Positions 51,294 to 61,314 are shown, numbered from the stretch's first letter. The stretch is DNA of 64,000 bases from Sphingomonas sp. BGYR3 (GCF_025153455.1 NZ_JANZNT010000001.1:2304001-2368000), one strand, 5' to 3'. Made by a program: numbers and translations. The notes: a model not told the origin generated them from the sequence alone.

Positions 51294-53774
51294 GTGAATG
51301 GTTGCGCACGCCCCTTCCTGTTCCTGACCGGTGCCCTGCTCGGCATGATGCCGATCGTGCAGCAAGCCGCCCAGGCAGCGCCGGCCGGTTCAGCTGCAGC
51401 GCAGTCGTCACCCGCAACCACCGCGCAACTGGTCGAACGGGCGCGATCCGTCATGGCATCCGATCCGGAGCAGGCGCGGACGATCGCTGTTCAGGCGGCA
51501 GGCCAGGCAAGGGCAGCACGCTCGGCCGAATGGCTGGTCGCTGCGCTTGGCCTGCAGGCCGAAGCGGCACTGCGCATGCGCCACACCGATCAGGCGTCAA
51601 AGCTGATCGAAGAAGCCGTCCGGCTGACCCGGACGAACCGGGTATCCGACAAGACCGCCGGCGACCTCAAGCTGACCAGTGGGGGTGTCCGCAGTGCATC
51701 TGGCGACGTTGCCGGAGCACTGGCCGATTACCAGGGGGCGCATCGTGCCTTTGTCACCGCGAATGAAGCGCGCAGCCAGGCGATTGCGCTGGTCGCCATC
51801 GGGTCGCTCTATCGTGAGGCGGCGGATTATGAAGCGGCCCTGAAATATTACCGTCAGGCGCTGGATGCGTATGACGAGGAAGCCCAGCTGTCCGTCTTTG
51901 TCCTGAATAACCGCGGCAATGTGCTGCGGGAGATGGGGCGGTCGAAAGAGGCTGTCGAACAACTGCTGATCGCTCGTCAGCGTGCGCAGACGCTGGATAA
52001 CCCTCCGGTCCTTGCCCGTGTGTTGGGCAATCTTGCCCGTGCCCAGCGGGTGGCGGGTCAGCTGGACGATGCGCAGCGGTCGGTGGATGCCGGGCTTGCC
52101 CTGCTGCCCGGCGACAATGCTGCGATTGCCCGGCGCGAGCTGCTGAATGTCGCGGCGCGGGTCGCGCTTGACCAGGGGCGTGTTCAGCGGGCGATCGCCC
52201 TGTCCGAGCAAAGCCTGGCGGGCATCGATCCGGAAACGTCGGCCCTGTCGTTCCGCGACGCGCATCTCAGCGCCTATCTCGCCTATAGCGCGGCCGGGGA
52301 AAGCAAGGCGGCGCTGGTTCACCTTCAGGCGCTCAACCGGCTCGACGAACAGGCCACCAAGCTGGCGATTTCGACCAAGACGGCGCTGATGGGCGCTCAA
52401 TTCGATTTCCAGAATCAAGAGCTGCAGATCGCCCGGCTGAAGGCCGAGGAGCTGCGTCGTAATGTCGAATTCGAACGCGCCCGCCGGCAGTTCCAGCTGA
52501 CGCTGTTCAGCGGCATTGCCATTGCCGTTGCGGTCCTGATCGGTCTGCTCAGCTTTGGCGTCGTGACGCTGCGCCGCAGCCGCAATCAGGTGCGCGCGAC
52601 CAACGTCGAACTGGGCCGGACAAACAGCGCGCTGGAAAAGGCGTTGGCGGCCAAGACCGAGTTTCTGGCGACGACCAGCCACGAGATCCGAACGCCCCTG
52701 AACGGTATTCTGGGCATGACTCAGGTCATGCTTGCCGACCAGCGACTCGACAGTCAGGTGCGCGACCGCATCAACGTGGTTCATGGTGCCGGCGTCACGA
52801 TGCGCGCGCTGGTCGACGATATTCTGGACGTGGCCAAGATGGAAACGGGCAACCTGACCATCGAACAGGCGCCGATGGACCTGCCCGCAACGCTGACCGA
52901 TGTCAGCCGGTTGTGGCAGGAGCAGGCGCGGGCCAAGGGGCTGGGATTCGATCTGACCATCGATCCCGCGCTCGGCTGGATCGAAAGCGATCCCGCTCGG
53001 CTGCGTCAGATGGTATTCAACCTTTTGTCCAACGCCATCAAGTTTACAGAGGCAGGCTCCGTCGCCCTTGCCGCGCGCGCGACTGGCGACCGGCTGGTGC
53101 TGACCTTTCGCGATACGGGCATCGGCATTGCACAGGACAAGCTTGGTGAGGTGTTCGAATCGTTCAAGCAGGCCGATTCCGGCACGACGCGCAAGTTCGG
53201 CGGAACCGGGCTTGGGCTTTCCATCTGCCGCAACCTTGCCCGCGCGCTTGGCGGTGACGTGGTGGTAGACAGTGTCGTCGGTGAGGGTTCGGTCTTTACC
53301 GTCGATCTTCCGCTTGTCGCGATTGCTGCACCGAAGGCGGCGGAGCCTGCGGTACAGGTCGATGGCGGAACCGGCGGCATCATGATCGTCGAGCGCAACC
53401 CCGTGGCCCGGTCGATGCTGAAGACGTTGATGGCGCCGCGGTTCGGTGCGCCAGGCTTTGCGACCACGGTGGACGAGGCGGTTGCCACCCTTGACGCCCA
53501 CCCATTCCGGGCCGTGCTGGCGGACGAGGGCACGCTGACCGCGGATGGGACGGCAATCGAGGTCGCTCTGGAGCGGATCCATGCCGCAGGCGGCGGCACG
53601 CCGGTGCTGCTGCTTGCCCAGCCCATGGCTGCCGATCGCCGCGCGGCGCTTTGCGGCATGGGGCAGATCGTGGTAATGGAGCGGCCAGTGGCTGGCGCTG
53701 CGGTTGTTACCAGCTTGAAACGATTAGGGGGTTACGAAAACAATGCCCCACCTCTTGTTTCGCAAGCCGCCTAG
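51294..53774 (+). CDS. TPR sensor histidine kinase with degenerate receiver
   Basis: The 826-residue protein starts at a GTG with a signal-type helix (CARPFLFLTGALLGMMPIVQ). A periplasmic TPR region (about 45-390) includes SLYREAADYEAALKYYRQAL and NNRGNVLREMGRSKEAVEQL. A membrane helix is near 400-420, the histidine box FLATTSHEIRTPLNGILGMT at about 461, and the ATPase with FNLLSNAIKFTEAGS, FRDTGIGIAQDKLGEVFESF and GGTGLGLSICRNLARAL. The final domain (about 690-815) is receiver-like but has VERN where the acidic pair should be and MERPV where the lysine should be. So it is probably a non-phosphorylated pseudo-receiver. Confidence 0.9.
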   Translation: MNGCARPFLFLTGALLGMMPIVQQAAQAAPAGSAAAQSSPATTAQLVERARSVMASDPEQARTIAVQAAGQARAARSAEWLVAALGLQAEAALRMRHTDQASKLIEEAVRLTRTNRVSDKTAGDLKLTSGGVRSASGDVAGALADYQGAHRAFVTANEARSQAIALVAIGSLYREAADYEAALKYYRQALDAYDEEAQLSVFVLNNRGNVLREMGRSKEAVEQLLIARQRAQTLDNPPVLARVLGNLARAQRVAGQLDDAQRSVDAGLALLPGDNAAIARRELLNVAARVALDQGRVQRAIALSEQSLAGIDPETSALSFRDAHLSAYLAYSAAGESKAALVHLQALNRLDEQATKLAISTKTALMGAQFDFQNQELQIARLKAEELRRNVEFERARRQFQLTLFSGIAIAVAVLIGLLSFGVVTLRRSRNQVRATNVELGRTNSALEKALAAKTEFLATTSHEIRTPLNGILGMTQVMLADQRLDSQVRDRINVVHGAGVTMRALVDDILDVAKMETGNLTIEQAPMDLPATLTDVSRLWQEQARAKGLGFDLTIDPALGWIESDPARLRQMVFNLLSNAIKFTEAGSVALAARATGDRLVLTFRDTGIGIAQDKLGEVFESFKQADSGTTRKFGGTGLGLSICRNLARALGGDVVVDSVVGEGSVFTVDLPLVAIAAPKAAEPAVQVDGGTGGIMIVERNPVARSMLKTLMAPRFGAPGFATTVDEAVATLDAHPFRAVLADEGTLTADGTAIEVALERIHAAGGGTPVLLLAQPMAADRRAALCGMGQIVVMERPVAGAAVVTSLKRLGGYENNAPPLVSQAA

Positions 53775-53836
53775 CGCGATAGTGATATAGTCATGCAAAA
53801 CACAATAACCCGTCGAAAATGCGGGACAGGTCGCAA

Positions 53837-54223
53837 ATGAAAGTTTTATTCATCGAGGATGACGCGATGAACCGGCGCGTGGTCAGCGATATGCTGGACG
53901 TTGCCGGGGTATCGATGGTCGAAGCGCCGCTGGCCGAGGATGGCCTGCGGCTGATCGACAGTGACGAGTTCGACGTAGTCCTGGTGGATCTGCGGATGCC
54001 GGGGATGGACGGGATGGAGGCGATGCGCCGAATCCGCGCCCGGCCGGATCACAAGGCGGAACTGCCGCTGATCGTGGTCACGGCGGACACCGCCGTCGAT
54101 CTGCGCGAGCGGTGCATCGCTGCGGGCGCGGACGAGGTTCTGTTCAAGCCGGTGGCGATGGATGCCCTGTTCGAGGCGATGGGCCGGGTGATGGCCAGCC
54201 GAAGCGGGGACCTGCTGCTTTAA
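53837..54223 (+). CDS. Stand-alone response regulator receiver
   Basis: The 128-residue protein is a single CheY-like domain: acidic residues FIEDDAMNRRVVSDM at 6-20, phospho-acceptor VVLVDLRMPGMDGMEAMRRI near Asp53, VVTADTAVD near 85 and lysine VLFKPVAMDALFEAM near 107. It has no output domain. It follows the TPR kinase gene by 62 bases, so it is likely its phosphorylation partner, in place of the kinase's own degenerate receiver. Confidence 0.93.
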   Translation: MKVLFIEDDAMNRRVVSDMLDVAGVSMVEAPLAEDGLRLIDSDEFDVVLVDLRMPGMDGMEAMRRIRARPDHKAELPLIVVTADTAVDLRERCIAAGADEVLFKPVAMDALFEAMGRVMASRSGDLLL

Positions 54224-54243
54224 GGCAGGTCCGGCAACGGCCC

Positions 54244-55512
54244 TCAATCCTCCAGGATCCGGCTGGCGCTCTTGGTATCGGGCATCAGCAGATAGGTGAT
54301 CAGCGACACGCCGATCATCGCGGTGACATAGAGGTAAAAGCCGCGTTCCCACCCCGCGCCCTTCAGCCATAGCGCCACATATTCGGCGGTCCCGCCGAAC
54401 ACGGCATTGGCGATGGCATAGGGCAGGGCGACGCCCAGCGTGCGGATGGCTGCGGGATACATTTCCGCCTTCACCACGCCGCTGATCGCCGAATAGCCGG
54501 AGACGATGGCAAGCGCGCCCATGACGATCCAGAAGGCGGTGACGGGATCGCGCACCCCCTCCAGCGTGGTGAAGATCGGCCAGGTAAAGGCGACGCCCAG
54601 CACGCCGAACCCGACCATCAGCGGCTTTCGCCCGATCCGGTCCGACAGCGCCCCCATCACCGGTTGCAACAGCATGAAGCCAAACAGGCTGGCCGCGCTG
54701 ATCGTCGATGCGGCCTCCCGGCTGAACCCGCTCGTGTTCACCAGGAACTTCTGCATGTAGATGGAATAGGCATAGAAGGCGAGCGTGCCCCCGGCGGTCA
54801 GCGCGATGACCGTCGCCGTCTCTCGCGGGTGATCGCGGATGAGCGCGACAAAGCCCGATCGCCGCCGGGCCGCCGGATCGGCATTGTGAAAGCTCTCCGT
54901 CTCCACCAGCCCGCGCCGCAGCCAGAAGACGCTGATCGCCAGCACGCCGCCGATCAGGAAGGGGATGCGCCAGCCCCAGGCATCCAGCGCCTCGCGCGGC
55001 AGGAATTGTTGCAGCAGCAGCAAGAGGCCCAGCGCCGACAGCTGCCCGCCGATCAGCGTCACATATTGAAGGCTGGCAAAGAAGCCGCGCCGGTCGCGAC
55101 CCGCGATTTCTGACAGATAGGTGGCGCTCGCCCCATATTCCCCGCCCACCGACAGCCCCTGCATCAACCGGGCGAGCAGCAACAGGGCAGGGGCGGCCAC
55201 GCCGATGCTTTCATAGGTCGGGGTGACGGCGATCAGCAGCGATCCGGCGCACATCAGCGTCACCGACAGGGTGAGGCCCGCCTTTCGCCCGTGCCGGTCG
55301 GAATAAACGCCCATCAGCCAGCCACCGATGGGCCGCATCAGAAAGCCGAGCGCGAAGACCGCCGCCGCCTGCAGCAATTCGACTGTCGGATCGCCGGACG
55401 GGAAAAAGTGCGGCGCGAAATACAGGGTAAAGGCGGCATAGGCATACCAGTCATACCATTCGACCAGATTGCCCGCCGATCCGCCGATAATCGACCGGAT
55501 CCGCGCTGCCAT
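54244..55512 (-). CDS. MFS permease, metabolite:H+ symporter (MHS) type
   Basis: The 422-residue transporter has twelve membrane helices and MHS signatures: GNLVEWYDWYAYAAFTLYFA at residues 14-33, GVYSDRHGRKAGLTLSVTLM near 68-87, LMQGLSVGGEYGASATYLSE near 117-136 and a later GALSDRIGRKPLMVGFG. KgtP and similar members carry dicarboxylates, and the next gene is dctA, so an organic acid is likely. I use the ATG at 55512; a TTG at 55545 overlapping the dctA stop is an alternative. Confidence 0.88.
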   Translation of the reverse strand: MAARIRSIIGGSAGNLVEWYDWYAYAAFTLYFAPHFFPSGDPTVELLQAAAVFALGFLMRPIGGWLMGVYSDRHGRKAGLTLSVTLMCAGSLLIAVTPTYESIGVAAPALLLLARLMQGLSVGGEYGASATYLSEIAGRDRRGFFASLQYVTLIGGQLSALGLLLLLQQFLPREALDAWGWRIPFLIGGVLAISVFWLRRGLVETESFHNADPAARRRSGFVALIRDHPRETATVIALTAGGTLAFYAYSIYMQKFLVNTSGFSREAASTISAASLFGFMLLQPVMGALSDRIGRKPLMVGFGVLGVAFTWPIFTTLEGVRDPVTAFWIVMGALAIVSGYSAISGVVKAEMYPAAIRTLGVALPYAIANAVFGGTAEYVALWLKGAGWERGFYLYVTAMIGVSLITYLLMPDTKSASRILED

Positions 55513-55541
55513 GCCCGGCGCGCCAGTCGATGTCGTAGCGG

Positions 55542-56858
55542 TCAAGCGCGTTCCCCGTCCAGTCGCCCGTCCAGCGCCGCCGCCAGCCGTTCGCGGTCCA
55601 GCTGCCCCTCCCACCGGGCGACGACGATCGTGGCGACCGCATTGCCGATGAAATTGGTCAGCGCGCGACATTCCGACATGAACCGGTCGACCCCCAGGAT
55701 CAGCGCCATGCCAGCCACCGGCACGGCGGGCACGATCGACAGCGTTGCCGCCAGCGTGACGAACCCGGCGCCGGTCACGCCCGCCGCGCCCTTTGACGAG
55801 ATCATCGCAACGCCAAGCAGCGCGATTTCCTGACCCAGGGTCAGGTCGACGCCCACGGCCTGTGCGATGAACAGGGCGGCCAGCGTCATGTAGATGTTGG
55901 TGCCGTCCAGGTTGAAGGAATAGCCGGTCGGAATGACCAGCCCCACGACCGCCTTGGCACAGCCCGCCCGCTCCAGCTTGTCCATCACCGCGGGCAGCGC
56001 CGCTTCGGACGAGGAGGTGCCGAGCACGAGCAGCAGTTCCGCACGCAGATAGCGGATCAGCTTGAAGATCGAAAAACCGGCGGCAAGGCCGACCAGCCCC
56101 AGCACGCCAAGTACGAAGATCAGGGATGTGGCGTAAAAGGTCGCCACCAGCTTGCCCAGATTGGCCAGACTGGCGATGCCGAATTCGCCGACGGTGAAGG
56201 CCATCGCCCCGAACGCGCCGATCGGGGCCAGCCACATCAACAGGCCGACGATGCGGAACACCACCTTGCCCACCCGCTCCAGAATATCGAGCACCGGACG
56301 GGCCGGCTCGCCCACCAGGACAAAGGCCGTGCCGAACAGGATCGAGACGAGCAGCACCTGAAGGATGTTGTCGCCGACAAACGGGCTGACCAGCGTGGTC
56401 GGGATGATGCCGAGCAGGAACTTGATCAGCGATGTTTCATGCGCTTTTTCGGCAAAGCCGGATACGGCGCTGGCATCCAGTGTGGCCGGATCGATGTTCA
56501 GTCCCGCGCCCGGCTGAACCAGATTGCCGATGATCAGGCCGACGACCAGCGCAAGCGAGGAAAAGAACAGGAAATAGCCAAACGCCTTCAACGCGACGCG
56601 GCCGACCTCTGCCATGTCGCGGATGCCCGCGATTCCCGTGACCAGCGTCAGGAAGATGACCGGCGCGATGATCATCTTGACCATTTTGATAAAGGCATCG
56701 CCCAGCGGCTTCAGCGCCGATCCCGTCTCCGGCGCGGCAAAGCCGACGGAAATGCCGGCCGCGATCCCGATCAGGACCCAGCTGTACAGATGCGTCCACC
56801 AGCGCCCACGCGATGCCGCCGGTGCGGCTGCCGTGCCATCGCCGATGGAGATTGCCAT
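55542..56858 (-). CDS. dctA: C4-dicarboxylate:cation symporter DctA
   Basis: The 438-residue membrane protein takes up succinate, fumarate and malate. It has the family blocks [20 protein letters not shown] near residues 55-74, [20 protein letters not shown] (serine-rich loop) near 270-289, [20 protein letters not shown] near 300-319 and [20 protein letters not shown] near 345-364. ATG at 56858 with GGGAG upstream. Transcribed toward the MHS permease, so the pair is probably co-expressed. Confidence 0.95.
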   Translation of the reverse strand: MAISIGDGTAAAPAASRGRWWTHLYSWVLIGIAAGISVGFAAPETGSALKPLGDAFIKMVKMIIAPVIFLTLVTGIAGIRDMAEVGRVALKAFGYFLFFSSLALVVGLIIGNLVQPGAGLNIDPATLDASAVSGFAEKAHETSLIKFLLGIIPTTLVSPFVGDNILQVLLVSILFGTAFVLVGEPARPVLDILERVGKVVFRIVGLLMWLAPIGAFGAMAFTVGEFGIASLANLGKLVATFYATSLIFVLGVLGLVGLAAGFSIFKLIRYLRAELLLVLGTSSSEAALPAVMDKLERAGCAKAVVGLVIPTGYSFNLDGTNIYMTLAALFIAQAVGVDLTLGQEIALLGVAMISSKGAAGVTGAGFVTLAATLSIVPAVPVAGMALILGVDRFMSECRALTNFIGNAVATIVVARWEGQLDRERLAAALDGRLDGERA

Positions 56859-57027
56859 GCACCCGCTCCCGCCCGAAAAAAGCAAAGCCTATCGCGGTGC
56901 ACCATGCTCCGCCAGTCCGCAAAACGCTTGAACCGCGCGGGAATCGCTGATAGGGGCTCCGGCAACGACCGGGAATGCGTTCCCGGCGAACCCTAATCTA
57001 TTGTTTGATCGGAGCAACGACGGCCTT

Positions 57028-57234
57028 ATGCAAATCATCGTTCGCGACAATAATGTCGACCAGGCGCTGCGCGCCCTCAAGAAGAAGCTGCAGCGCGAGG
57101 GCGTCTATCGCGAGATGAAACTGCGCCGTCATTACGAAAAGCCGTCGGAAAAGCGTGCGCGCGAGCGTGCCGCTGCCGTTCGCCGCGCCCGCAAGATGGA
57201 GCGCAAGCGGATGGAGCGCGACGGCGTCAAGTAA
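57028..57234 (+). CDS. rpsU: 30S ribosomal protein S21
   Basis: The 68-residue basic protein has the S21 signature: [40 protein letters not shown] and a Lys/Arg-rich tail ending KRMERDGVK. It binds the 30S platform and helps mRNA initiation. Short family member length is normal. Followed by a terminator at 57337. Confidence 0.97.
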   Translation: MQIIVRDNNVDQALRALKKKLQREGVYREMKLRRHYEKPSEKRARERAAAVRRARKMERKRMERDGVK

Positions 57235-57336
57235 GCCGTCGGTCATCGCTGGGATACGATACCGGCGATGGCAATTTTCTGCTTTCGTCCGTTTCGATCA
57301 CGGTCGGGCGTGGACTGTTCCGGCACGACCGGTTAG

Positions 57337-57363
57337 GGGGCGGCACGAGTGTCGCCCCTTTTG
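57337..57363 (+). terminator. Terminator after rpsU
   Basis: GGGGCGGCAC folds back on GTGTCGCCCC with a small GA-containing loop, then TTTT. It lies 103 bases after rpsU and 25 bases before the FKBP start. Confidence 0.7.
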
Positions 57364-57387
57364 TCATGTTTGCAAGGATTGCCGTTC

Positions 57388-57996
57388 ATGTCCGCCACCG
57401 CCGTGCCGATTCCGCCCGTCAAGCGCAGCTATGTCGCGTGGATCTGGATTGGCGTGGTTGCTGCCATCGCGCTGGCGATCCTGCTCGCGCGGTTCGGCGC
57501 CACCGATCCGGTGACCCGGTATCTATCGTCCAACGCATCGCGTTCGGGCGTCGTCACCACGGCATCCGGCCTGCAATATGAAGTGCTGTCGCCCGGTCAG
57601 GGGGATGCGCGCCCGTCCGAGGCGGATGTTGCGCTGATCAACTATGTCGGCACCTTTACCGACGGCAAGGAATTCGACCGCAGCCAGCAGCCGGTGCCGT
57701 TCCCGGTCGCCCCCGGCGCGTCGATCCCCGGTTTTTCCGAGGCGCTGAAGCTGATGCCGCGCGGCTCCAAATATCGCATCTGGATCAAGCCTGAACTCGG
57801 CTATGGCGCGCCCGATATCGTCGCCAAGCTTCAGCCCGGATCGCCCCAGGCGGATCTGGCCAAGAAGGTGCTGGTGTTCGAAGTCGACATGCTCGAATTC
57901 ATGCCGGAACAGATGTTCCGCCAGATGCAGATGCAGATGATGGGCCCGGGCGGCCCCGGTGGCCCCGGCGGTCCGCCCCCCGGCGCGGGTCAGTAA
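57388..57996 (+). CDS. Membrane-anchored FKBP-type peptidyl-prolyl isomerase
   Basis: The 202-residue protein has an N-terminal membrane anchor (YVAWIWIGVVAAIALAILLA at 15-34), then an FKBP domain at about 55-170: TASGLQYEVLSPGQGDARPS, VALINYVGTFTDGKEFDRSQ, IPGFSEALKLMPRGSKYRIW and IKPELGYGAPD. It helps fold periplasmic proteins. The tail is rich in Met/Gln then GPGGPGGPGGPPPGAGQ. The upstream frame runs through the terminator, so the ATG at 57388 is the better start. Confidence 0.93.
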   Translation: MSATAVPIPPVKRSYVAWIWIGVVAAIALAILLARFGATDPVTRYLSSNASRSGVVTTASGLQYEVLSPGQGDARPSEADVALINYVGTFTDGKEFDRSQQPVPFPVAPGASIPGFSEALKLMPRGSKYRIWIKPELGYGAPDIVAKLQPGSPQADLAKKVLVFEVDMLEFMPEQMFRQMQMQMMGPGGPGGPGGPPPGAGQ

Positions 57997-58045
57997 TCCG
58001 CTGCACGGGCCGGTCCTTCACGGGGCCGGCCCGCCGCAGCCGCGG

Positions 58046-59665
58046 TCAGACGAGGCCGCGCCCTTCCAGCCGCACGACCGGCACGATGCCGCCCCCTGAT
58101 GGCGCGCGGGGCAGGGTCAGCACCAGGGCATCGGCCTGTCGGTCGAACCCGACCTTCTGACCCGATGCCATCCGGGCGGCGGCGATCTGCGCATCGGGCA
58201 GGCGGCCGGTGCCCAGCGACGGCACGCGAACCGGCCCGTCCGGCCATTTCAGGAACAGGATGTTCAGCCCGCCGTCCTTGACGGTGAACCGGACGTCCTG
58301 CGCCGAAAATGCCTTCATCTGATCCTCGGTATGCATCCCGGCCTTCAGCACGGTCGGCCCCTCGCCATAGATGCGCCAGGGGCGTGAGCCGTAAATCGCC
58401 GTTTCGCCGTTCACGCGCATCCAGTCGCGGATGCCGTCCAGGATCTTCTCTTCTTCCGCATCGATGCTGCCATCGCCGCGCACCGGAACGGACAGCAGCA
58501 GATTGCCGTTTTTCGACACGATATCGGCCAGCCGCTGGATGACCTGTTCGGCGGGCACATAGCTGCGCTCCAGAAAGCGGCTGCGATTGTAATGCCAGTC
58601 GCCGATGCAGGTGCAGGTCTGCCACGGTTCTTCGCGCAACCGGTCGGAAAATCCGCGCTCGATATCCTCGACCAATGCGCGGCGCTGATAGGCGGACAGG
58701 TTCTTTGCCGTCAGCACCACGTCGATCGCGCCGCGCCGCTCCATGCTGCGGCTGTAATAATGGGCCAGCGCCTCGATCCCCGTGCTGCCGAACGGCAGGC
58801 CGTAATCGTCCAGATAGACGAGATCGGGATCATGCTGTTCCACCAGGTCCATCTGGCGCGCCAGCCATTTGGCGACGAAATGCGGGTTCTGCGGCGGCGA
58901 ATGCTGCATCCAGCGGCCGGTATTGGCATCGTGCCAATCCCGCATCGCCTGATTGTCGGTGATGCCGTCGGGCGGCACCATGGCGGGGCCGGTATAGAGC
59001 TGTTGCGGGTCAAGCCCGTCCCACCATTTGCCCTTGCCGTCCGCCTTGGTCAGGCGGAATGCGTCATAACGCTGTCCGGCGCGCGGCCCTTCGGCATCAT
59101 AGCCATAGGCGGTCTGCCACCAGTGCCAGGCATGGCTGATATGGTTGGACACGCCAAAGCGCAGCCCCTCTGCCCGGACGATTTTCGCCCAGGTGCCGAC
59201 GATGTCCCGTTTCGGCCCGACGCGGACGGAATTCCATTCGTGATGGCGGCTGTTCCAGCAATCGAAATTGTCGTGATGCGCCGCCAGCGCCATGAAATAG
59301 CGCGCGCCCACTTCCTTGTACCGCCGGACCAGATAGGCCGGATCCCATGCCTCGGCTTTCCAGCGGTTTTCCATTTCCATGAAACCGGTGTCGGCCGGGT
59401 GGCCATAGGTGCGCAGATGATGATCGTACCGGTCATCGCCCGGCACATACATCAGGCGGCCATACCAGTCCCCCGCCTCTGGCACGCATTGCGCCGACCA
59501 GTGCGCCCAGATGCCGAACTTGGCGTCGCGGAACCAGTCGGGCGTGCGATAGGCCGCGGTCAGCGCCGACCAGTTGGGCGCAACCGACTGGCCCATGCCC
59601 TGCGCCCCTGCCGCCGCCGCACCGAACAGCGCCCCGGACGCGCCAAGAAAGCCGCGCCGCTTCAT
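58046..59665 (-). CDS. Tat-exported GH29 alpha-L-fucosidase
   Basis: The 539-residue protein begins with a twin-arginine signal (MKRRGFLGASGALFGAAAAG). The GH29 barrel spans about 30-380: PDWFRDAKFGIWAHWSAQCV, WYGRLMYVPG, ARYFMALAAHHDNFDCWNSR, GTWAKIVRAEGLRFGVSNH and the nucleophile region HDPDLVYLDDYGLPFGSTG near 285. A C-terminal beta domain follows (IVSKNGNLLLSVPVRGDGSI). It would cleave fucosyl residues in the periplasm. Its ATG overlaps the halogenase stop (ATGA). Confidence 0.88.
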   Translation of the reverse strand: MKRRGFLGASGALFGAAAAGAQGMGQSVAPNWSALTAAYRTPDWFRDAKFGIWAHWSAQCVPEAGDWYGRLMYVPGDDRYDHHLRTYGHPADTGFMEMENRWKAEAWDPAYLVRRYKEVGARYFMALAAHHDNFDCWNSRHHEWNSVRVGPKRDIVGTWAKIVRAEGLRFGVSNHISHAWHWWQTAYGYDAEGPRAGQRYDAFRLTKADGKGKWWDGLDPQQLYTGPAMVPPDGITDNQAMRDWHDANTGRWMQHSPPQNPHFVAKWLARQMDLVEQHDPDLVYLDDYGLPFGSTGIEALAHYYSRSMERRGAIDVVLTAKNLSAYQRRALVEDIERGFSDRLREEPWQTCTCIGDWHYNRSRFLERSYVPAEQVIQRLADIVSKNGNLLLSVPVRGDGSIDAEEEKILDGIRDWMRVNGETAIYGSRPWRIYGEGPTVLKAGMHTEDQMKAFSAQDVRFTVKDGGLNILFLKWPDGPVRVPSLGTGRLPDAQIAAARMASGQKVGFDRQADALVLTLPRAPSGGGIVPVVRLEGRGLV

Positions 59666-61176
59666 GCCGCCACCTTGCCCGGTGCGCTGACCTGTGTTCG
59701 GCAATGGGCATCGATGAACGCCTGATGCGTCGGCATGGCGGCAACGCCGCGTTCGATCACGGCGCGCATCTGATCCAGTTTTGCGTGCATGGTCGCAGCG
59801 GGCAGCGTGTCGGCTACCGGGTCATGCCCGCCGGGCACCATCCCCTGACCCATCATCACGGCCACCCAGCTGGTGGGCGTGAACAGCTCGCCCGCATCGG
59901 TGAAGACGCGCCCGGCATCGGCAAACAGCGATAGCCGGTGCTGCAGGCTGTCGGGCACGGTCATTTCCCGCATTTCGGTCCAGAACGCGGAATCGGTGCG
60001 ACGATTGAGGTGATAGTGCAGGATGATGAAATCCCGCACGCTTTCAAATTCGCGCTGCATGAACCGGTTATACTGATCGACCGTTGCCGGATCGAAGCGT
60101 TTGTCCGGAAACAGCGACATCAGCGTGACGACACCCTGCTGGATCAGGTGGATGCTGGTCGATTCAAGCGGCTCGATGAACCCCGATGCCAGGCCCAGCG
60201 AGACCACATTGCCATTCCATGCCTTGCGCCGCCGCCCGGTCTTGAACCGCAGAAAGCGGGGATCGGCCAGCGGCTGTCCCTCGACCGACGCAACCAGATC
60301 GGCCGCGGCCTCATCGTCCGACACATGGCTGCTGCAATAGACATGGCCGTTGCCGGTTCGGTGCTGCAACGGAATGCGCCAGTGCCATCCGGCCTTGCGC
60401 GCCGTGGCGCGGGTATAGGGCGGGGGCGTCCCGCTGCTGGTGGTGGGCATCGCCACGGCCCGGTCCATCGGCAGCCAGTCGGCCCAGCTTTCATAGCCGG
60501 TGTTCAGCGCCCCTTCGATCAGCAACCCGCGAAAGCCGGTGCAATCGATGAACAGGTCGCCCGGCAATTCCCGCCCGTCGGTCAGGGTCAGCGTGCTGAC
60601 ATGGCCGCGGTCATCCATGCGGACATCGGCAATCGTGCCCGTCACATGACTAACCCCGCGCGCAACCGACAGGTCGCGCAGATAGGCGGCGTACAATCCC
60701 GCATCGAAGTGCAGCGCATAGGCCATGCGCGAATGGACGTGGCGGGGATCGTCAACGGGCCGGGTGAAGCGGTGCTGCCGCGCGGCCATGGTTGGCAGGG
60801 AATATTCGGCCAGATCGCCGCGCTTCAGCCTCAGCCAGTGGTGGTGGAAATCGACGCCCTGAGTATCGGCGCCATAGGTCCCGAACGGGTGGAAATAGCT
60901 TTCGCCCCGATTCCCCCAATCCTTGAACTCGATGCCCAGCTTGAACGTGGCGGCGGTGCGGCGGACCAGTTCGTCCTCGTCCAGCCCGAGCAGGCGGTTC
61001 AGCGTCAGGATCGGCGGGATCGTCGCCTCGCCCACGCCGACCGTTCCGATTTCGGGCGATTCGACCAGTGCGATCTGCATCCCGGTGTCGGTAAAGGTCC
61101 TGGACAGCACGGCGGCGGCCATCCAGCCCGCCGTCCCGCCGCCCGCGATGACCACGCGGCTGATCGGCTCTCTCAT
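59662..61176 (-). CDS. Flavin-dependent tryptophan-halogenase-like protein
   Basis: The 504-residue protein has the FAD loop VVIAGGGTAGWMAAAVLSRT near residues 8-27, the halogenase lysine region ATFKLGIEFKDWGNRGESYF near 80-99, the WxWxIP motif GWHWRIPLQ near 270, and FIEPLESTSIHLIQQGVVTL near 340. Those are shared by PrnA-type halogenases. In sphingomonads and Caulobacter such genes cluster with TonB receptors and the substrate is not known, so the activity is uncertain. Start ATG at 61176 with a GGGAG site. It is coupled to the fucosidase gene. Confidence 0.88.
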   Translation of the reverse strand: MREPISRVVIAGGGTAGWMAAAVLSRTFTDTGMQIALVESPEIGTVGVGEATIPPILTLNRLLGLDEDELVRRTAATFKLGIEFKDWGNRGESYFHPFGTYGADTQGVDFHHHWLRLKRGDLAEYSLPTMAARQHRFTRPVDDPRHVHSRMAYALHFDAGLYAAYLRDLSVARGVSHVTGTIADVRMDDRGHVSTLTLTDGRELPGDLFIDCTGFRGLLIEGALNTGYESWADWLPMDRAVAMPTTSSGTPPPYTRATARKAGWHWRIPLQHRTGNGHVYCSSHVSDDEAAADLVASVEGQPLADPRFLRFKTGRRRKAWNGNVVSLGLASGFIEPLESTSIHLIQQGVVTLMSLFPDKRFDPATVDQYNRFMQREFESVRDFIILHYHLNRRTDSAFWTEMREMTVPDSLQHRLSLFADAGRVFTDAGELFTPTSWVAVMMGQGMVPGGHDPVADTLPAATMHAKLDQMRAVIERGVAAMPTHQAFIDAHCRTQVSAPGKVAA

Positions 61177-61205
61177 CACCCGACCTCTCCCTCGAACGAA
61201 ATCTT

Positions 61206-61217
61206 GATAGCGCTATC
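61206..61217. promoter_or_regulatory. LacI-type operator palindrome
   Basis: GATAGCGCTATC is a perfect 12-bp palindrome centred on GC-GC, as in operators of LacI-family regulators of sphingomonads and Caulobacter (for example the TAGCGCTA core of XylR sites). It sits 30 bases from the halogenase start and 98 bases from the receptor start, between divergent genes. Confidence 0.65.
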
Positions 61218-61314
61218 CGATGCTACTTGTCGGATTAAATATGATCTGTATAGGCGGCCAACAATAATATGATGTTTCAAGCCCGTGACGACACGGCACA
61301 GGAGGGGACAAGTC

